A DNA stretch of 25,901 nt from Anaerolineales bacterium (lineage in GTDB: Bacteria > Chloroflexota > Anaerolineae > Anaerolineales > Villigracilaceae), in contig JAFGKO010000177.1 in the NCBI GenBank assembly GCA_016928525.1, forward strand, positions 1-25,901, read 5' to 3'. The notes under the pieces were generated by a model. The model was given only the letters and a program-made list of their open reading frames with translations. It did no database searches and was not told the origin of the DNA. This document shows positions 1 through 8,900 of the stretch, piece after piece (position 1 is the stretch's first letter; every line of letters starts with the position of its first letter). The position numbers and the translations under genes were made by a program.

Positions 1-201
1 GTCGGTAACAAGGTGCGCAATGATGAAGAATCAAAATTTCTGGAAGCTGAAACGCCGGGATTGCCCGTGCTGGGATTCCTGCCCGCTGATTTGAAAGTGC
101 AGGAAGCGGACCGATTGGGTATCCCGGTCTATGACCATGTGCCATCTTTGAAACAATCCGCGCACGCAATGGCCGAAAAGCTGGCTGTCCAGGAAAATTG
201 A
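1..201 (+). CDS. CooC-family ATPase, C-terminal part only
   Basis: The reading frame is already open at base 1 and ends with TGA at 199-201, so only the last 66 residues are present. The visible start, VGNKVRNDEES, followed by LPVLGFLPADLKVQEADRLG and a closing helix, matches the C-terminal third of CooC/MinD-type ATPases, where an NK-containing strand is followed by a 'lpvlg-ip-d' strand. CooC proteins use ATP-driven dimerisation to deliver nickel to carbon monoxide dehydrogenase. The gene sits 21 bp before a second complete CooC gene on the same strand, so the two are probably co-transcribed. The P-loop and the cysteine pair lie outside the window, so nickel-CODH assignment of this copy is inference from the neighbour. 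Confidence 0.72.
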   Translation, partial: VGNKVRNDEESKFLEAETPGLPVLGFLPADLKVQEADRLGIPVYDHVPSLKQSAHAMAEKLAVQEN

Positions 202-222
202 TTGAGAAAAGGATTTTAGAAA

Positions 223-1011
223 ATGACAACGACAATTGCACTCGCCGGAAAAGGCGGTGTGGGAAAGACCACTGTCGCTGGTATGGTGATCAAATACCTG
301 GCGCAGAACCAGACTGGCAGCATCCTGGCCATTGACGCGGACCCGTCCGCCAACCTGAACATGGTGCTCGGTTTGGACCTGGAGTGGACGGTTGGCGACA
401 TCCGCGAGGATATGCTGCACCAGGTCAAGAACTCATTAGTGCAGGGTGGCGCGGCGATGGGGAACCTGCCCGGCGGCATCAACAAACGCGACTATCTGGA
501 TTACCACGTCCGTTCCTCGTTGGCGGAGGGTTCACGCTTCGACTTGATCGCAATGGGGCGTGGAGAAGGACAGGGCTGCTATTGCGCAGTCAACCACAAC
601 TTGCGCGATGTGATCGATGGCATGAGCAAACACTACTCATATGTGGTGATCGATAATGAGGCGGGGATGGAGCATCTCAGCCGTCGCACCACACGCGATG
701 TGCAACACCTGCTGATCGTCAGCGACCCCACCCAGCGTGGATTGGTGGCTGCGCATCGTATCGCCGATATGCGCAACGAACTCGAGATCAATATCGAGAA
801 CGCTTACTTGATCATCAACCGAGTGCCAGATGGCGAGCTACACCCCGAAATTGAGAAATTTGCCGAGAAGATCGGCATCCCTTTGCTGGGCATCATTCCA
901 ACTAATAATGAGCTTTCCGCTTTTGAATTTTCCGGCAAGCCGCTGGTGGATTTAGGGGATGAATCACCGGTCTACGGGGCGGTCGCAGGGATGATGGATG
1001 CGATCCTTTGA
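223..1011 (+). CDS. cooC: CooC-type CO dehydrogenase maturation ATPase
   Basis: 262 residues, the usual CooC size. The deviant Walker A motif KGGVGKTT covers residues 10-17, IDADPSANL follows at 37-45, and the CooC-specific cysteine pair lies in GCYCAVN (C119 and C121). In characterised CooC this CxC pair sits at the dimer interface and binds nickel or zinc. VVIDNEAGMEHLSRR (141-155) is the switch region. The protein is cytoplasmic and should hydrolyse ATP while inserting nickel into the C-cluster of carbon monoxide dehydrogenase. The ATG is preceded by an AAAAGGA ribosome site about 10 nt upstream. A second CooC-family gene ends 21 bp before it, which suggests the tail of a Wood-Ljungdahl or CODH cluster lying to the left. 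Family assignment is firm; the actual client enzyme is outside the window. Confidence 0.9.
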   Translation: MTTTIALAGKGGVGKTTVAGMVIKYLAQNQTGSILAIDADPSANLNMVLGLDLEWTVGDIREDMLHQVKNSLVQGGAAMGNLPGGINKRDYLDYHVRSSLAEGSRFDLIAMGRGEGQGCYCAVNHNLRDVIDGMSKHYSYVVIDNEAGMEHLSRRTTRDVQHLLIVSDPTQRGLVAAHRIADMRNELEINIENAYLIINRVPDGELHPEIEKFAEKIGIPLLGIIPTNNELSAFEFSGKPLVDLGDESPVYGAVAGMMDAIL

Positions 1012-1168
1012 TGACATTCGCTTAGTTGTTGGTATCTCATTAGCTGCCAATCTTGACGTGACCAGAGTATTAATCATGTCCAGGGTGATGCAAATCCTTA
1101 CAGGCTTGCGTTATCGAATACCCAAGCCCGTACAACCGCTTAAAACAATGGCGGCAATCGTTATTGCA
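998..1168 (+). pseudogene. Remnant of MOT1/SulP-like molybdate transporter (N-terminal piece)
   Basis: In the frame entered at 998 the translation reads ISLAANLDVTRVLIM, then MQILTGLRYRIP, then KPVQPLKTMAAIVIA. The GL-Y-IP-PVQPLK-AA pattern is the hallmark of the first repeat of MOT1-type molybdate (SulP-related) transporters. Homology fades after about 1168, where a full transporter would continue for some 300 more residues. The frame overlaps the end of cooC and shows no ribosome site. I read it as a degraded N-terminal fragment; the remaining bases to 1254 show nothing further except the leader of the next gene. The call rests on motif recognition alone. It could also be a chance-preserved ORF, but the PVQPLK block is distinctive. 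Confidence 0.5.
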
Positions 1169-1254
1169 ATCAACTACATCAGATGGGTGTCCATTTGGTT
1201 TCGATGGAATCCCCAAATTTTATTTGATAACTCTTTTACTGGAAGAAATTTCTT

Positions 1255-2349
1255 ATGAAATATCTTATCGCTTTCTCTTTATCGCTGGCTCTCTTTTTAG
1301 CGGCTTGCGCACCAACTCTTAGCCCTGAAGAAACTTTAGCAGAACCTGAGATCGCCACCCAAAGCACTGAAAGTGTCATTATAGATGCCTTAGGACGCGA
1401 AGTCCATTTAGCGCAGCCTCCACAAAAAATTGTAATTACAGGCAAAGCCGTATTTATGATTGCTGATGCAGCGTACCTTTTCCCCAGCGCGATGGATAAG
1501 ATTGTTGGGATGGGGAGTGCCGCGCAAGGACAGAATAATTTTATTGCTCTGATTGATCCGCTCTATGAGCAAAAAGCCACTCTCGAGCAGAATGCCAGCG
1601 CAGAGCAGGTTGCCGCGCTTCAGCCCGATTTGGTTATCTTGAAGAGTTATTTGGCAGACAGCGTCGGTGCGCCGATTGAAATATTGGGAATTCCCGTCAT
1701 CTATGTGGATTTTGAGACTCCCAAACAATATACGCGCGATTTAGCTATTTTTGGCAAAGTTTTTCAAGACGAAAAGCGTGCATCGGAGCTGATCGAGTTC
1801 TACCAAGCTAAAGTTCGTCAAATTGAAGAAGCCGTGCAGGATGCCCCAAAGACACGCACGCTGATTCTGTCTTACAACGAGAAGGATGGTAACGTGGCAT
1901 TTAGTGTCCCGCCTACAGATTGGATACAGACTCAAATGACACAGGTGGCAGGTGGAGAGCCGATTTGGGTAAATGCCAGTCTCGGCGATGGCTGGACACA
2001 AGTCTCGCTTGAGCAGATTGCTGTTTGGGATGTAGATCAAATCTTCGTCATATCCTATTTCGCTCCGGCGGAAGACGTGGTTGAGAGTTTGAAAGTGGAT
2101 GCCAATTGGCAAGGTTTGCGTGCTGTACAAGAAGAAAATCTCTACGCTTTCCCATCCGATATGTATAGCTGGGGACAACCCGATACCCGTTGGATCCTTG
2201 GACTGATATGGCAGGCAGAGAAAATGCATCCAGAGCTTTTCCCAAATCACGATATGACGCAAGAGACCCAGACCTTCTATGAAACCTTATACGGTCTGGA
2301 TGAAACCTTCTACACTGAGCATCTTTTGCCCCTTTTGCGTGCAGACTAA
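1255..2349 (+). CDS. ABC transporter substrate-binding lipoprotein (Fe/B12/oxyanion family)
   Basis: 364 residues starting with a lipoprotein signal peptide: positive MK, a hydrophobic core, and the lipobox LAAC with the modifiable Cys18. The mature part opens with DALGREVHL and PPQKIVITGKAV, typical of TroA/BtuF-like class III binding proteins (COG0614), and ends with the family's YSWGQPDTRWILGLIWQA block. It would be anchored outside the membrane and hand a chelated metal, corrinoid or oxyanion to the permease encoded 26 bp downstream. The ATG has a GGAAG ribosome site at good spacing. The ligand cannot be read from the sequence. Ferric siderophore and cobalamin are the default for FecCD systems, but molybdate/tungstate type II importers share this fold, and a molybdate-transporter remnant lies just upstream. 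The gene appears more AT-rich than cooC. Confidence 0.88.
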   Translation: MKYLIAFSLSLALFLAACAPTLSPEETLAEPEIATQSTESVIIDALGREVHLAQPPQKIVITGKAVFMIADAAYLFPSAMDKIVGMGSAAQGQNNFIALIDPLYEQKATLEQNASAEQVAALQPDLVILKSYLADSVGAPIEILGIPVIYVDFETPKQYTRDLAIFGKVFQDEKRASELIEFYQAKVRQIEEAVQDAPKTRTLILSYNEKDGNVAFSVPPTDWIQTQMTQVAGGEPIWVNASLGDGWTQVSLEQIAVWDVDQIFVISYFAPAEDVVESLKVDANWQGLRAVQEENLYAFPSDMYSWGQPDTRWILGLIWQAEKMHPELFPNHDMTQETQTFYETLYGLDETFYTEHLLPLLRAD

Positions 2350-2375
2350 GCCGCTATCTGCTGTAAGGTTTTGAT

Positions 2376-3356
2376 ATGAACCGTACCCTTTTGCGTCTTA
2401 CAGCCTTGCTCGTTGTCGTTTTCGTCGTTTCAGCCTTGTTCGGACGCTATCCCGCTCCAGGATTCATCTCCCTCGATACACTTGGCGAAGACGAACTTGC
2501 CCGACGCCTGCTCCTGAATCTTCGGCTGCCACGCCTGTTGACCGCGTTAGTGCTGGGCATGACCCTCTCGGCGGCAGGGATGGTCTTCCAGCTTATCTTC
2601 AGCAATCCTCTTGTCGAACCAGGCTTCTTGGGAGTTTCTCAAGGAGCCGCCTTCGGGGCAGCCTTCTCGATCATCTTTTTAGGGGGGGCTGCGCTCACGA
2701 CCCAATTTAGCGCAACATTCTTCGCTTTAGCAGGGCTGGGATTTTCCTACCTGCTTGCGCGTCGCCTGCGCTACGGCGGCTGGATTTTGCGGCTGGTACT
2801 CTCTGGCGTTGCCGTTTCAGCCCTCTTTTCAGCAGGCTTGGGGCTGCTCAAATACCTCGCCGACCCCCTCAGTCAACTCCCCGAAATCACCTTTTGGCTT
2901 CTCGGCGGTTTAGCCAGCATAACTTGGACGAAATTCCTTGGTGTCTTTCCCGCCGTTCTCATTGGGCTAACAATCATCTTTTTCTACCGTTGGCGTCTTA
3001 ATCTTCTCTCCCTCAGCGAAGAAACCGCCTTTTCCCTCGGTGCAGCCCTAGGACGGGAACGATTTCTACTGATCCTCGCCGCAGTCTTGCCCACCGCCGC
3101 GTTAATTGCGATTAGCGGAATGATTGGCTGGGTGGGGCTGATTATGCCGCATATCGCCCGCCGTCTTTTTCGTACAGACACTCGGTGTAGCTTACCCGCT
3201 GCAATGCTCTTGGGCGGCATATTCACTATTCTCACAGATGATTTAGCACGCACCCTGTTGGCAGGCGAAATCCCTCTTGGCATCCTCACATCCTTGTTTG
3301 GCGCGCTCATCTTCCTCTCCTTGATGATCTTTCAACCAGTCCCCCGCAAACAATGA
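2376..3356 (+). CDS. FecCD-family ABC transporter permease
   Basis: 326 residues, almost entirely hydrophobic, consistent with the ten-helix type II importer permeases (FecCD/BtuC family, usually 320-350 residues). Typical family blocks are visible: RLPRLLTALVLGMTLSAAG near residues 50-68, SNPLVEPGFLGVSQGAAFGAA near 75-95, and GWVGLIMPHIARRLF near 249-263, the cytoplasmic coupling region that contacts the ATPase. It is 26 bp downstream of the binding-protein gene and overlaps the ATPase gene by 4 bp (ATGA). A homodimer of this protein would form the membrane channel. An AAGG ribosome site precedes the ATG. Substrate is unknown for the same reasons as the binding protein. Confidence 0.9.
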   Translation: MNRTLLRLTALLVVVFVVSALFGRYPAPGFISLDTLGEDELARRLLLNLRLPRLLTALVLGMTLSAAGMVFQLIFSNPLVEPGFLGVSQGAAFGAAFSIIFLGGAALTTQFSATFFALAGLGFSYLLARRLRYGGWILRLVLSGVAVSALFSAGLGLLKYLADPLSQLPEITFWLLGGLASITWTKFLGVFPAVLIGLTIIFFYRWRLNLLSLSEETAFSLGAALGRERFLLILAAVLPTAALIAISGMIGWVGLIMPHIARRLFRTDTRCSLPAAMLLGGIFTILTDDLARTLLAGEIPLGILTSLFGALIFLSLMIFQPVPRKQ

Positions 3357-4159
3357 ACGAGTCCAGCCTTTCCTTTCACAGCATCTCTTTTGGCTATCAC
3401 AAGCAAGAGCCAATTCTCCAAAATGTGGGCTTTTCTCTCCGCGCAGGCAAGATTACGGCGATATTGGGCCCAAACGGTGTTGGGAAAACCACGCTTCTCT
3501 CCCTTGCCTTAGGCTGGCTCACCGCGTGGACAGGTGAGATTCGTTTGGCAGATAAACCATTAAAAGGCTACTCTCACCGGGAGCGTGGACGACGCATCGC
3601 CCTTGTGCCGCAAACCGAGCATACTCCCTTTGCCTACACCCTCCTCCAATATGTCCTCTTAGGACGTGCTCCGCATCTTCCCCCACTTGGGATGCCAGAT
3701 TCCAGAGATGTTCAAATTGCCATCAGTGCTTTAGAGCAAGTCGGCTTGTCAGACTTAGCGGATCGACCTGTCCCGCAGCTTTCGGCTGGTGAGCGTCAAC
3801 TCATGTTGCTTGCACGGGCGATTACCCAAATTTCCCCATCTGGAGAAGAGACTGAGAGAGAGTTTTCTCCTCTTCTTCTCCTTGATGAACCTACCTCACA
3901 TCTTGACTTATCGAACAAAGCCCGCATCATCCAATTTTTGCGCCGTTTACGCACGCAAGGCGTGAGTCTCTTGATGACCAACCACGAACCAGACGTGGTT
4001 CTTGCCCTGGCTGATGATGTCCTCTTGCTTGAACACGAAGCGCCTCCGCTATTTGGCGCAATGGAGCAGATATTGACAGCAGAAGCCCTCAGCCGCATCT
4101 ATTCTTTACCAATTCGACTGGTAGAGATTGACGGGCGCAAGCAAGTTCTATGGACGTGA
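3353..4159 (+). CDS. ABC transporter ATPase, FecE/BtuD-like
   Basis: 268 residues with a full set of nucleotide-binding motifs: Walker A GPNGVGKTT (39-47, Lys45), Q-loop in VPQTEH (85-90), signature LSAGE (143-147), Walker B LLLLDEP (174-180) with the catalytic Glu, and the H-loop in MTNHEPD. The start ATG overlaps the permease stop by 4 bp, so translation is probably coupled. A roughly dozen-residue polar, acidic insertion (around 161-173, rich in Ser and Glu) lies between the signature helix and Walker B, where related ATPases are shorter. It powers the importer formed with the two upstream genes. The following NTPase gene starts inside its last 10 bp. Confidence 0.9.
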   Translation: MNESSLSFHSISFGYHKQEPILQNVGFSLRAGKITAILGPNGVGKTTLLSLALGWLTAWTGEIRLADKPLKGYSHRERGRRIALVPQTEHTPFAYTLLQYVLLGRAPHLPPLGMPDSRDVQIAISALEQVGLSDLADRPVPQLSAGERQLMLLARAITQISPSGEETEREFSPLLLLDEPTSHLDLSNKARIIQFLRRLRTQGVSLLMTNHEPDVVLALADDVLLLEHEAPPLFGAMEQILTAEALSRIYSLPIRLVEIDGRKQVLWT

Positions 4160-4689
4160 GAAATTCCCGACTCTGGCTTTTGACCGGTGCCAGCGGTGCA
4201 GGGAAGACCGCTTTTTGTCGAAGATTGGTTGAAGAAGCGTATCAAAAAAAGTGGACGGTGGCTGGGTTGTTATCCCCTGCTGTTTTTGAGAACAATCATA
4301 AAACGGGAATATTGGCTCAAGATTTGCGAACAGGTGAAAGCCGACCTCTTGCTCGAAATGCTTTTGTCCCCACCTCTCATGCGCTTCTCCGCAATATCCC
4401 CGCCCCTCCTGCATCTTTCAGCTTTGGAACTTGGATATTTCACTCTCCAACCATTGCTTGGGGCAATCAACGGCTTGCCGCAAAAACAACCTGCGATCTC
4501 TTCATCGTCGACGAGATTGGACCGATTGAATTACTGCGTGGCGAAGGTTGGATAGCCTCCCTTGATGCTCTCAGGCAACCCTTTTATCGTCTTGGTATCG
4601 TTGTTATCCGCCCCGAATTGGTTGAAACTGCCCGCCAGCTATTGCCCATTCAACGGATTGTTCAGCCTGACACAAAAATTTCTCTGTAA
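4150..4689 (+). CDS. THEP1-like nucleoside-triphosphatase (NTPase_1 family)
   Basis: 179 residues. A P-loop GASGAGKT spans 13-20, and the Walker B region LFIVDEIGPIEL (117-128, Asp121-Glu122) has the DEIGP-E-L signature of the NTPase_1/THEP1 family, whose members hydrolyse nucleoside triphosphates in vitro but have no settled role in bacteria. The start overlaps the ATPase gene by 10 bp, placing it as the last gene of the importer operon. An accessory role in substrate capture, for example nucleotide-linked cofactor or metal handling, is only inferred from this position. It is a cytoplasmic soluble protein of usual family length. Nothing looks truncated. Confidence 0.78.
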   Translation: MDVRNSRLWLLTGASGAGKTAFCRRLVEEAYQKKWTVAGLLSPAVFENNHKTGILAQDLRTGESRPLARNAFVPTSHALLRNIPAPPASFSFGTWIFHSPTIAWGNQRLAAKTTCDLFIVDEIGPIELLRGEGWIASLDALRQPFYRLGIVVIRPELVETARQLLPIQRIVQPDTKISL

Positions 4690-4700
4690 GTGAAGAATCC

Positions 4701-4776
4701 CCTCTTCCATCCGGAATGGGTGAGGAAAGCTTTCTCCATGCAGATTCAAAAAAAGGCCCTCAACGCGAGGGGCTTT
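4701..4776. terminator. Two hairpins after the importer operon; second is a strong minus-strand terminator
   Basis: First hairpin: CCTC-tt-CCAT / ATGG-gt-GAGG around 4701-4725. Second: AAGGCCCTC (4753-4761) pairs with GAGGGGCTT (4767-4775) around the loop AACGC, one mismatch. On the minus strand this second hairpin is followed by seven T residues (complement of A4748-4754), an ideal intrinsic terminator for transcripts coming leftward. On the plus strand the trailing sequence is TTTCCCT, a weak T tract, so it may also end the importer operon. Confidence 0.6.
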
Positions 4777-5003
4777 CCCTAATGCTGAAATAACAATTAC
4801 TTTTGCGCTCTCCAAGCCGCTCGCATCGGCAAGAACCAGACGATGATCATCATCATGCAGCTTACATCCTGCACGTCTGCGGAGGGATTGCAGTAGCGCC
4901 CGGGCGAAGCTACACCTAGTCAATAGGAGCCGATCCTGTGCCGAGTATTTACCGTATAATCGGAATCATCTCATTGCACCCCCCAACGGGTATCCCCTAC
5001 GGG
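4777..5003. other. Gene-free stretch between operon and hydrolase gene
   Basis: No convincing coding region. A perfect -10 hexamer TATAAT lies at 4955-4960 on the plus strand about 90 bp before the hydrolase start, but I see no good -35 at 16-18 bp. A leftward reading frame over 4639-4923 has a TTG start, no recognisable domain, and runs straight through a terminator hairpin, so I do not annotate it. The leftward terminator at 4752-4776 with no gene behind it leaves room for a short minus-strand RNA here. Confidence 0.4.
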
Positions 5004-5030
5004 GGCGATGTCGTACACCGTTGTATCGCC
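5004..5030 (+). promoter_or_regulatory. Stem-loop in the hydrolase leader
   Basis: GGCGAT (5004-5009) pairs perfectly with ATCGCC (5025-5030), 20 nt before the hydrolase ATG and directly upstream of the AAAGGAG ribosome site. A small CCCC-tac-GGGG hairpin (about 4994-5004) precedes it. This is a structured 5' leader; whether it regulates is unknown. Confidence 0.4.
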
Positions 5031-5050
5031 TCTTTCCAAAAGGAGAAAGA

Positions 5051-5926
5051 ATGAAGAAAAGTTTTGCTATTTTGCTGGCAGGCGCGCTGTTGCTGGCCGC
5101 CTGCGGGAAAGTCGAACAGGCCACACTTACAATAGCTCAAGCTACCCGGAAACCTGCCAGCTCTGCTACCCCAAAACCTACCAGTTCTCCCACGCTGGAG
5201 CCGACCGTCACGTCCACACCGGAACCCCAGAATTCCCCCACCCCGGAACCGGTCTACTCATATGATATTGAAAGCGTCAGCATTACTGCTGAGGACGGCC
5301 TTAATCTATCCGGTAATTTCTTCCATACGGAGGGTGACACAGCCGTTCTGTTTGTTCATATGGCGGGACCCAACGATCAAAAAAACTGGATCCCGTTTGC
5401 CAACGAGGTCGCACAGAGAGGCTTCTCGGCGCTTACCTTCGACTTGCGCTGTTATGGTGAATCGGACTGCCGCGGCGGAACTGAGCCGGGTTGGATCCCA
5501 CTCAGCCGGGATATGCAGGCAGCCATAAATTTCTTGCGAGAAAAAGGTTTCAAGCGTATCGTTTGCGTGGGCGCCAGCATGGGTGGACGGGCCTGTATCA
5601 CGGTGGCTTTTGACGAAGAACTGGCAGGGCTGATCATCGTTTCGGGCACGGCTTCGGACGACCCGGAAAAGAAGGACCTGAATAAAATGGTCAATCCAGG
5701 CATGCCCAAGCTTTTTGTTGTATCAGAGAGCGACCCTACGGTGAACAGAGTGGCTGACATGAACCGTTTGTACGAAAGTGCGCCAGACCCAAAGGTGTTC
5801 CATACCTTCCCCGGAACGGCGCACGGCACTGAATTTTTCAAAGCGCAATATGGAGGGGCACTCAGCAGGTTGATTTTCGATTTCCTGTACAATATCCGCG
5901 ACACCTCTCAAGCACCGGCTCCATAG
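5051..5926 (+). CDS. Lipoprotein alpha/beta hydrolase
   Basis: 291 residues. I place the start at ATG 5051 because AAAGGAG lies 6-12 nt upstream and the protein then opens with a lipoprotein signal MKKSFAILLAGALLLAAC (lipobox Cys18); the in-frame TTG 30 bp earlier would spoil this. Residues 33-68 form a Pro/Thr/Ser-rich linker with TPEP repeats, as in surface lipoproteins of Chloroflexota. The hydrolase core shows the nucleophile elbow GASMGG (Ser176), a probable acid in SESDP (Asp228), and the catalytic His in GTAHGTE (His258). It is likely an esterase- or peptidase-type enzyme at the outer membrane face; the substrate cannot be told. The stop is 31 bp before the large downstream gene, so the two may be co-transcribed. 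Confidence 0.85.
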   Translation: MKKSFAILLAGALLLAACGKVEQATLTIAQATRKPASSATPKPTSSPTLEPTVTSTPEPQNSPTPEPVYSYDIESVSITAEDGLNLSGNFFHTEGDTAVLFVHMAGPNDQKNWIPFANEVAQRGFSALTFDLRCYGESDCRGGTEPGWIPLSRDMQAAINFLREKGFKRIVCVGASMGGRACITVAFDEELAGLIIVSGTASDDPEKKDLNKMVNPGMPKLFVVSESDPTVNRVADMNRLYESAPDPKVFHTFPGTAHGTEFFKAQYGGALSRLIFDFLYNIRDTSQAPAP

Positions 5927-5957
5927 GGATCAGATTCGGGCTCTCAAAGGCATCGAC

Positions 5958-8900
5958 ATGGCATTCTCTCCTATCCTGATCGGCAAAGGCGAGTATCAAT
6001 CCACCAAAGGTGAAGTTGGTGGCGAATATGTTACCCTATTGGGCGAACCCTATTACTGCATTCGCAATTACGACCGGCTGCCGCCCTTTTTCATGAGCAT
6101 CGTCAGCAGCGCCGATCATTGGCTGTTCATCTCCAGTACGGGCGGGCTGACCGCTGGACGGATCAATGCCGAATCAGCTTTATTCCCCTATGGGACGGAT
6201 GACAAAGTCTCCGAGAGCTACGAGCATACCGGACCGCTTTCTATTTTCCTGGTCAAGCGGGAAGGGCATATCTCGCTGTGGGAACCGTTCTCCCAACGCT
6301 ACGCGGGACTATATCCGATTGAACGCAAGCTGTATAAAAACATCGGCGGCGACAAACTTATTTTCGAAGAGAGCAACCTCGAGCTGGGATTGACCTGCCG
6401 CCGGGCCTGGCGTACCAGCGACCGCTTTGGCTTCGTCCATACCACCTGGCTGTACAACCAATCCAGTGATCCTGTGACAGTCAACCTGTTGAGCGGCATC
6501 CAGAACATCCTGCCTTACGGCGTGACTACCCTCCTGTATTCTAACTTCAGCAATTTGCTCAACGCTTACAAACGCTGCGAACTGGACCTCGGAAGTGGGT
6601 TGGGCATCTTCAGCCTGAGCGCCACCTTGACTGACCAGGCCGAGCCGAGCGAATCGCTGCAGGCCACCACCGCCTGGCAGGTCGGACTGGAACGTCCGCG
6701 TCATCTGCTCTCGTCGCTTCAAGTGGATACGTTTCGGAGCGGTGCTGAAATCGTTCCCGAAACCGATATTAGAGGTTGCCGTGGCGCATATCTGGTCAAT
6801 ACAGAACTATCACTTGCCAGTGGCGAAACAAAAGAGTGGAGTATCCTTCTCGATGTCAACCAGGACAGTGTGGCAATTACCGCGCTGGTCAACAGGCTCA
6901 AACGCCTGCAGGCTGAGATTGCGGCTGAAATCGAAGCTGATGTTGCCAAGGGCAGTGACAAGTTACGGGCTATCATCGCCAGCGCCGATGGGCTGCAAGT
7001 CACTGGCGACCGGTTGAGTAGCGTCCACCACTATGCCAACGTGTTATTCAACACCATGCGCGGCGGCATCTTCGCGGACAACTACAAAGTCGGGAAGTCT
7101 GACCTGGTCGACTTTTTGCGTGTCCGCAATCGGACCGTCCTGGAGCGGCAGGCTGCCTTTCTGGAAAATCTGCCCGAGCAAATCACTATTATGGATTTGC
7201 TACCGCGCACCAGCCAAACCATTGCTCCCGACCTTGTGCGCCTGTGCTACGAGTACCTGCCGCTGACCTTCAGCCGTCGCCACGGCGATCCCAGTCGTCC
7301 CTGGAATAGGTTCTCGATCAACCTCAAGAACCCGGATGGCAGCCAGCGCCTGGATTACCAGGGCAACTGGCGTGATATTTTCCAGAACTGGGAGCCGCTG
7401 GCCTGTTCCTACCCGGAATTCGTCGAAAGTATGATCGCCAAATTCGTCAACGCTGGTACGCCTGATGGTTACAACCCCTACCGCGTCACCCGGGACGGGA
7501 TCGAGTGGGAAGTCCCCGAGCCGGAGAACCCCTGGGCCAATATCGGTTACTGGTCCGATCACCAGATCATCTATCTCCAAAAATTGTTGGAAATCTCTGT
7601 CAGATATCACCCTGGGAAGTTGCAAGGCCTGTTGAACAGGCGCATCTTCAGTTATGCTAACGTTCCCTATCGACTGCGGGAATACCAGGCCCTGCTGGTT
7701 GATCCCTACCATACCATGGACTTCGACCGCGATGCTCACCGTCAAACTGAAGAAATCGTCGCCACGCTCGGCAGTGATGGCAAGCTGGTTCACGGCACAG
7801 ACGGAGAGATCTTCCACGTAACCTTGAGCGAGAAATTGCTGGTCCTGTTGCTGGCCAAGCTGGTTAACTTTGTCCCCGAGGGCGGCATTTGGATGAACAC
7901 CCAGCGTCCGGAATGGAACGATGCCAACAACGCCCTGGTTGGCAAGGGCCTGTCGGTGGTCACGCTGGGTTACCTGCGCCGCTATGTGGTCTTCTGGCTG
8001 TCCCTGCTGGACAAACTGGACGCCGAAATCCTGGAAGTCAGCCGGGAAGTCAAGACTCTGTTCGCTGACGTCTCTACCGTGCTGACCCAATACGCCCCGG
8101 GCTTAAGCGCTTCTTTCTCGGACCCAAAGCGGCGTACCGTTATGGACGCCCTGGGCCAGGCTGGCAGCGACTACCGCTGGCGTATCTATCGGGAGGGCTT
8201 CTGCGGAGAAATCGAGTCGCTGTCAGTTAGCGAATTGAAAGCGTTCCTGGCATTGGCACAGCAGTACATCGAACAAACGCTGCGGACTAACCGTCGCGAC
8301 GACGGTCTGTACCATGCCTACAATATCCTGAAATTGGGCGAGGGAACCGCTTCGATCAACTACCTGTACGAGATGCTGGAGGGACAGGTCTCGATCCTAT
8401 CGTCCGGGCTGTTGACCCCGACGGAAGCGCTGGCCTTGCTCCAGAATCTGCGCGAGAGCGCCCTGTTCCGCGCCGACCAGCATAGTTACATCTTATACCC
8501 CGACCGGAATCTGCCGGCCTTCCTGGTCAAGAACCGCTTGCCCCCGGAGCAGGTTCGGGGAATAGGCCTGGTAAAAGCATTGGCCGACCATAACGAGCGC
8601 AGCTTGATCGTCCGGGATGAGAATGGGGACTTTTGCTTCAACGGAACTTTCCACAACGCTCGCGACGTCCAAGGGGCGCTGAAACAGCTTGGTCAACAAG
8701 AAGCTTATGCCGACTTGGTGTCCATGGACGGAGAGAAAATCCTGGCGCTGTTCGAGTCTCTCTTTGATCACAGTTCCTTCACCGGGCGCTCGGGCACCTT
8801 CTTTGCCTACGAAGGACTGGGCAGCATCTATTGGCACATGGTCGCCAAACTGTTGTTGGCCGCGCAGGAAAATTATTTGTTGGCGGTAGAACGGGGCGCG

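Noticed and set aside
4639..4923. 94-codon minus-strand ORF, looking faintly like an amino-acid-operon leader followed by a terminator
   Set aside because: It starts with TTG without a ribosome site, reads through the terminator hairpin into an operon of opposite direction, and no biosynthetic gene follows leftward.
7200..8090. 296-codon minus-strand ORF
   Set aside because: Lies wholly within the phosphorylase-like gene in a GC-rich shadow frame; no domain, no ribosome site.
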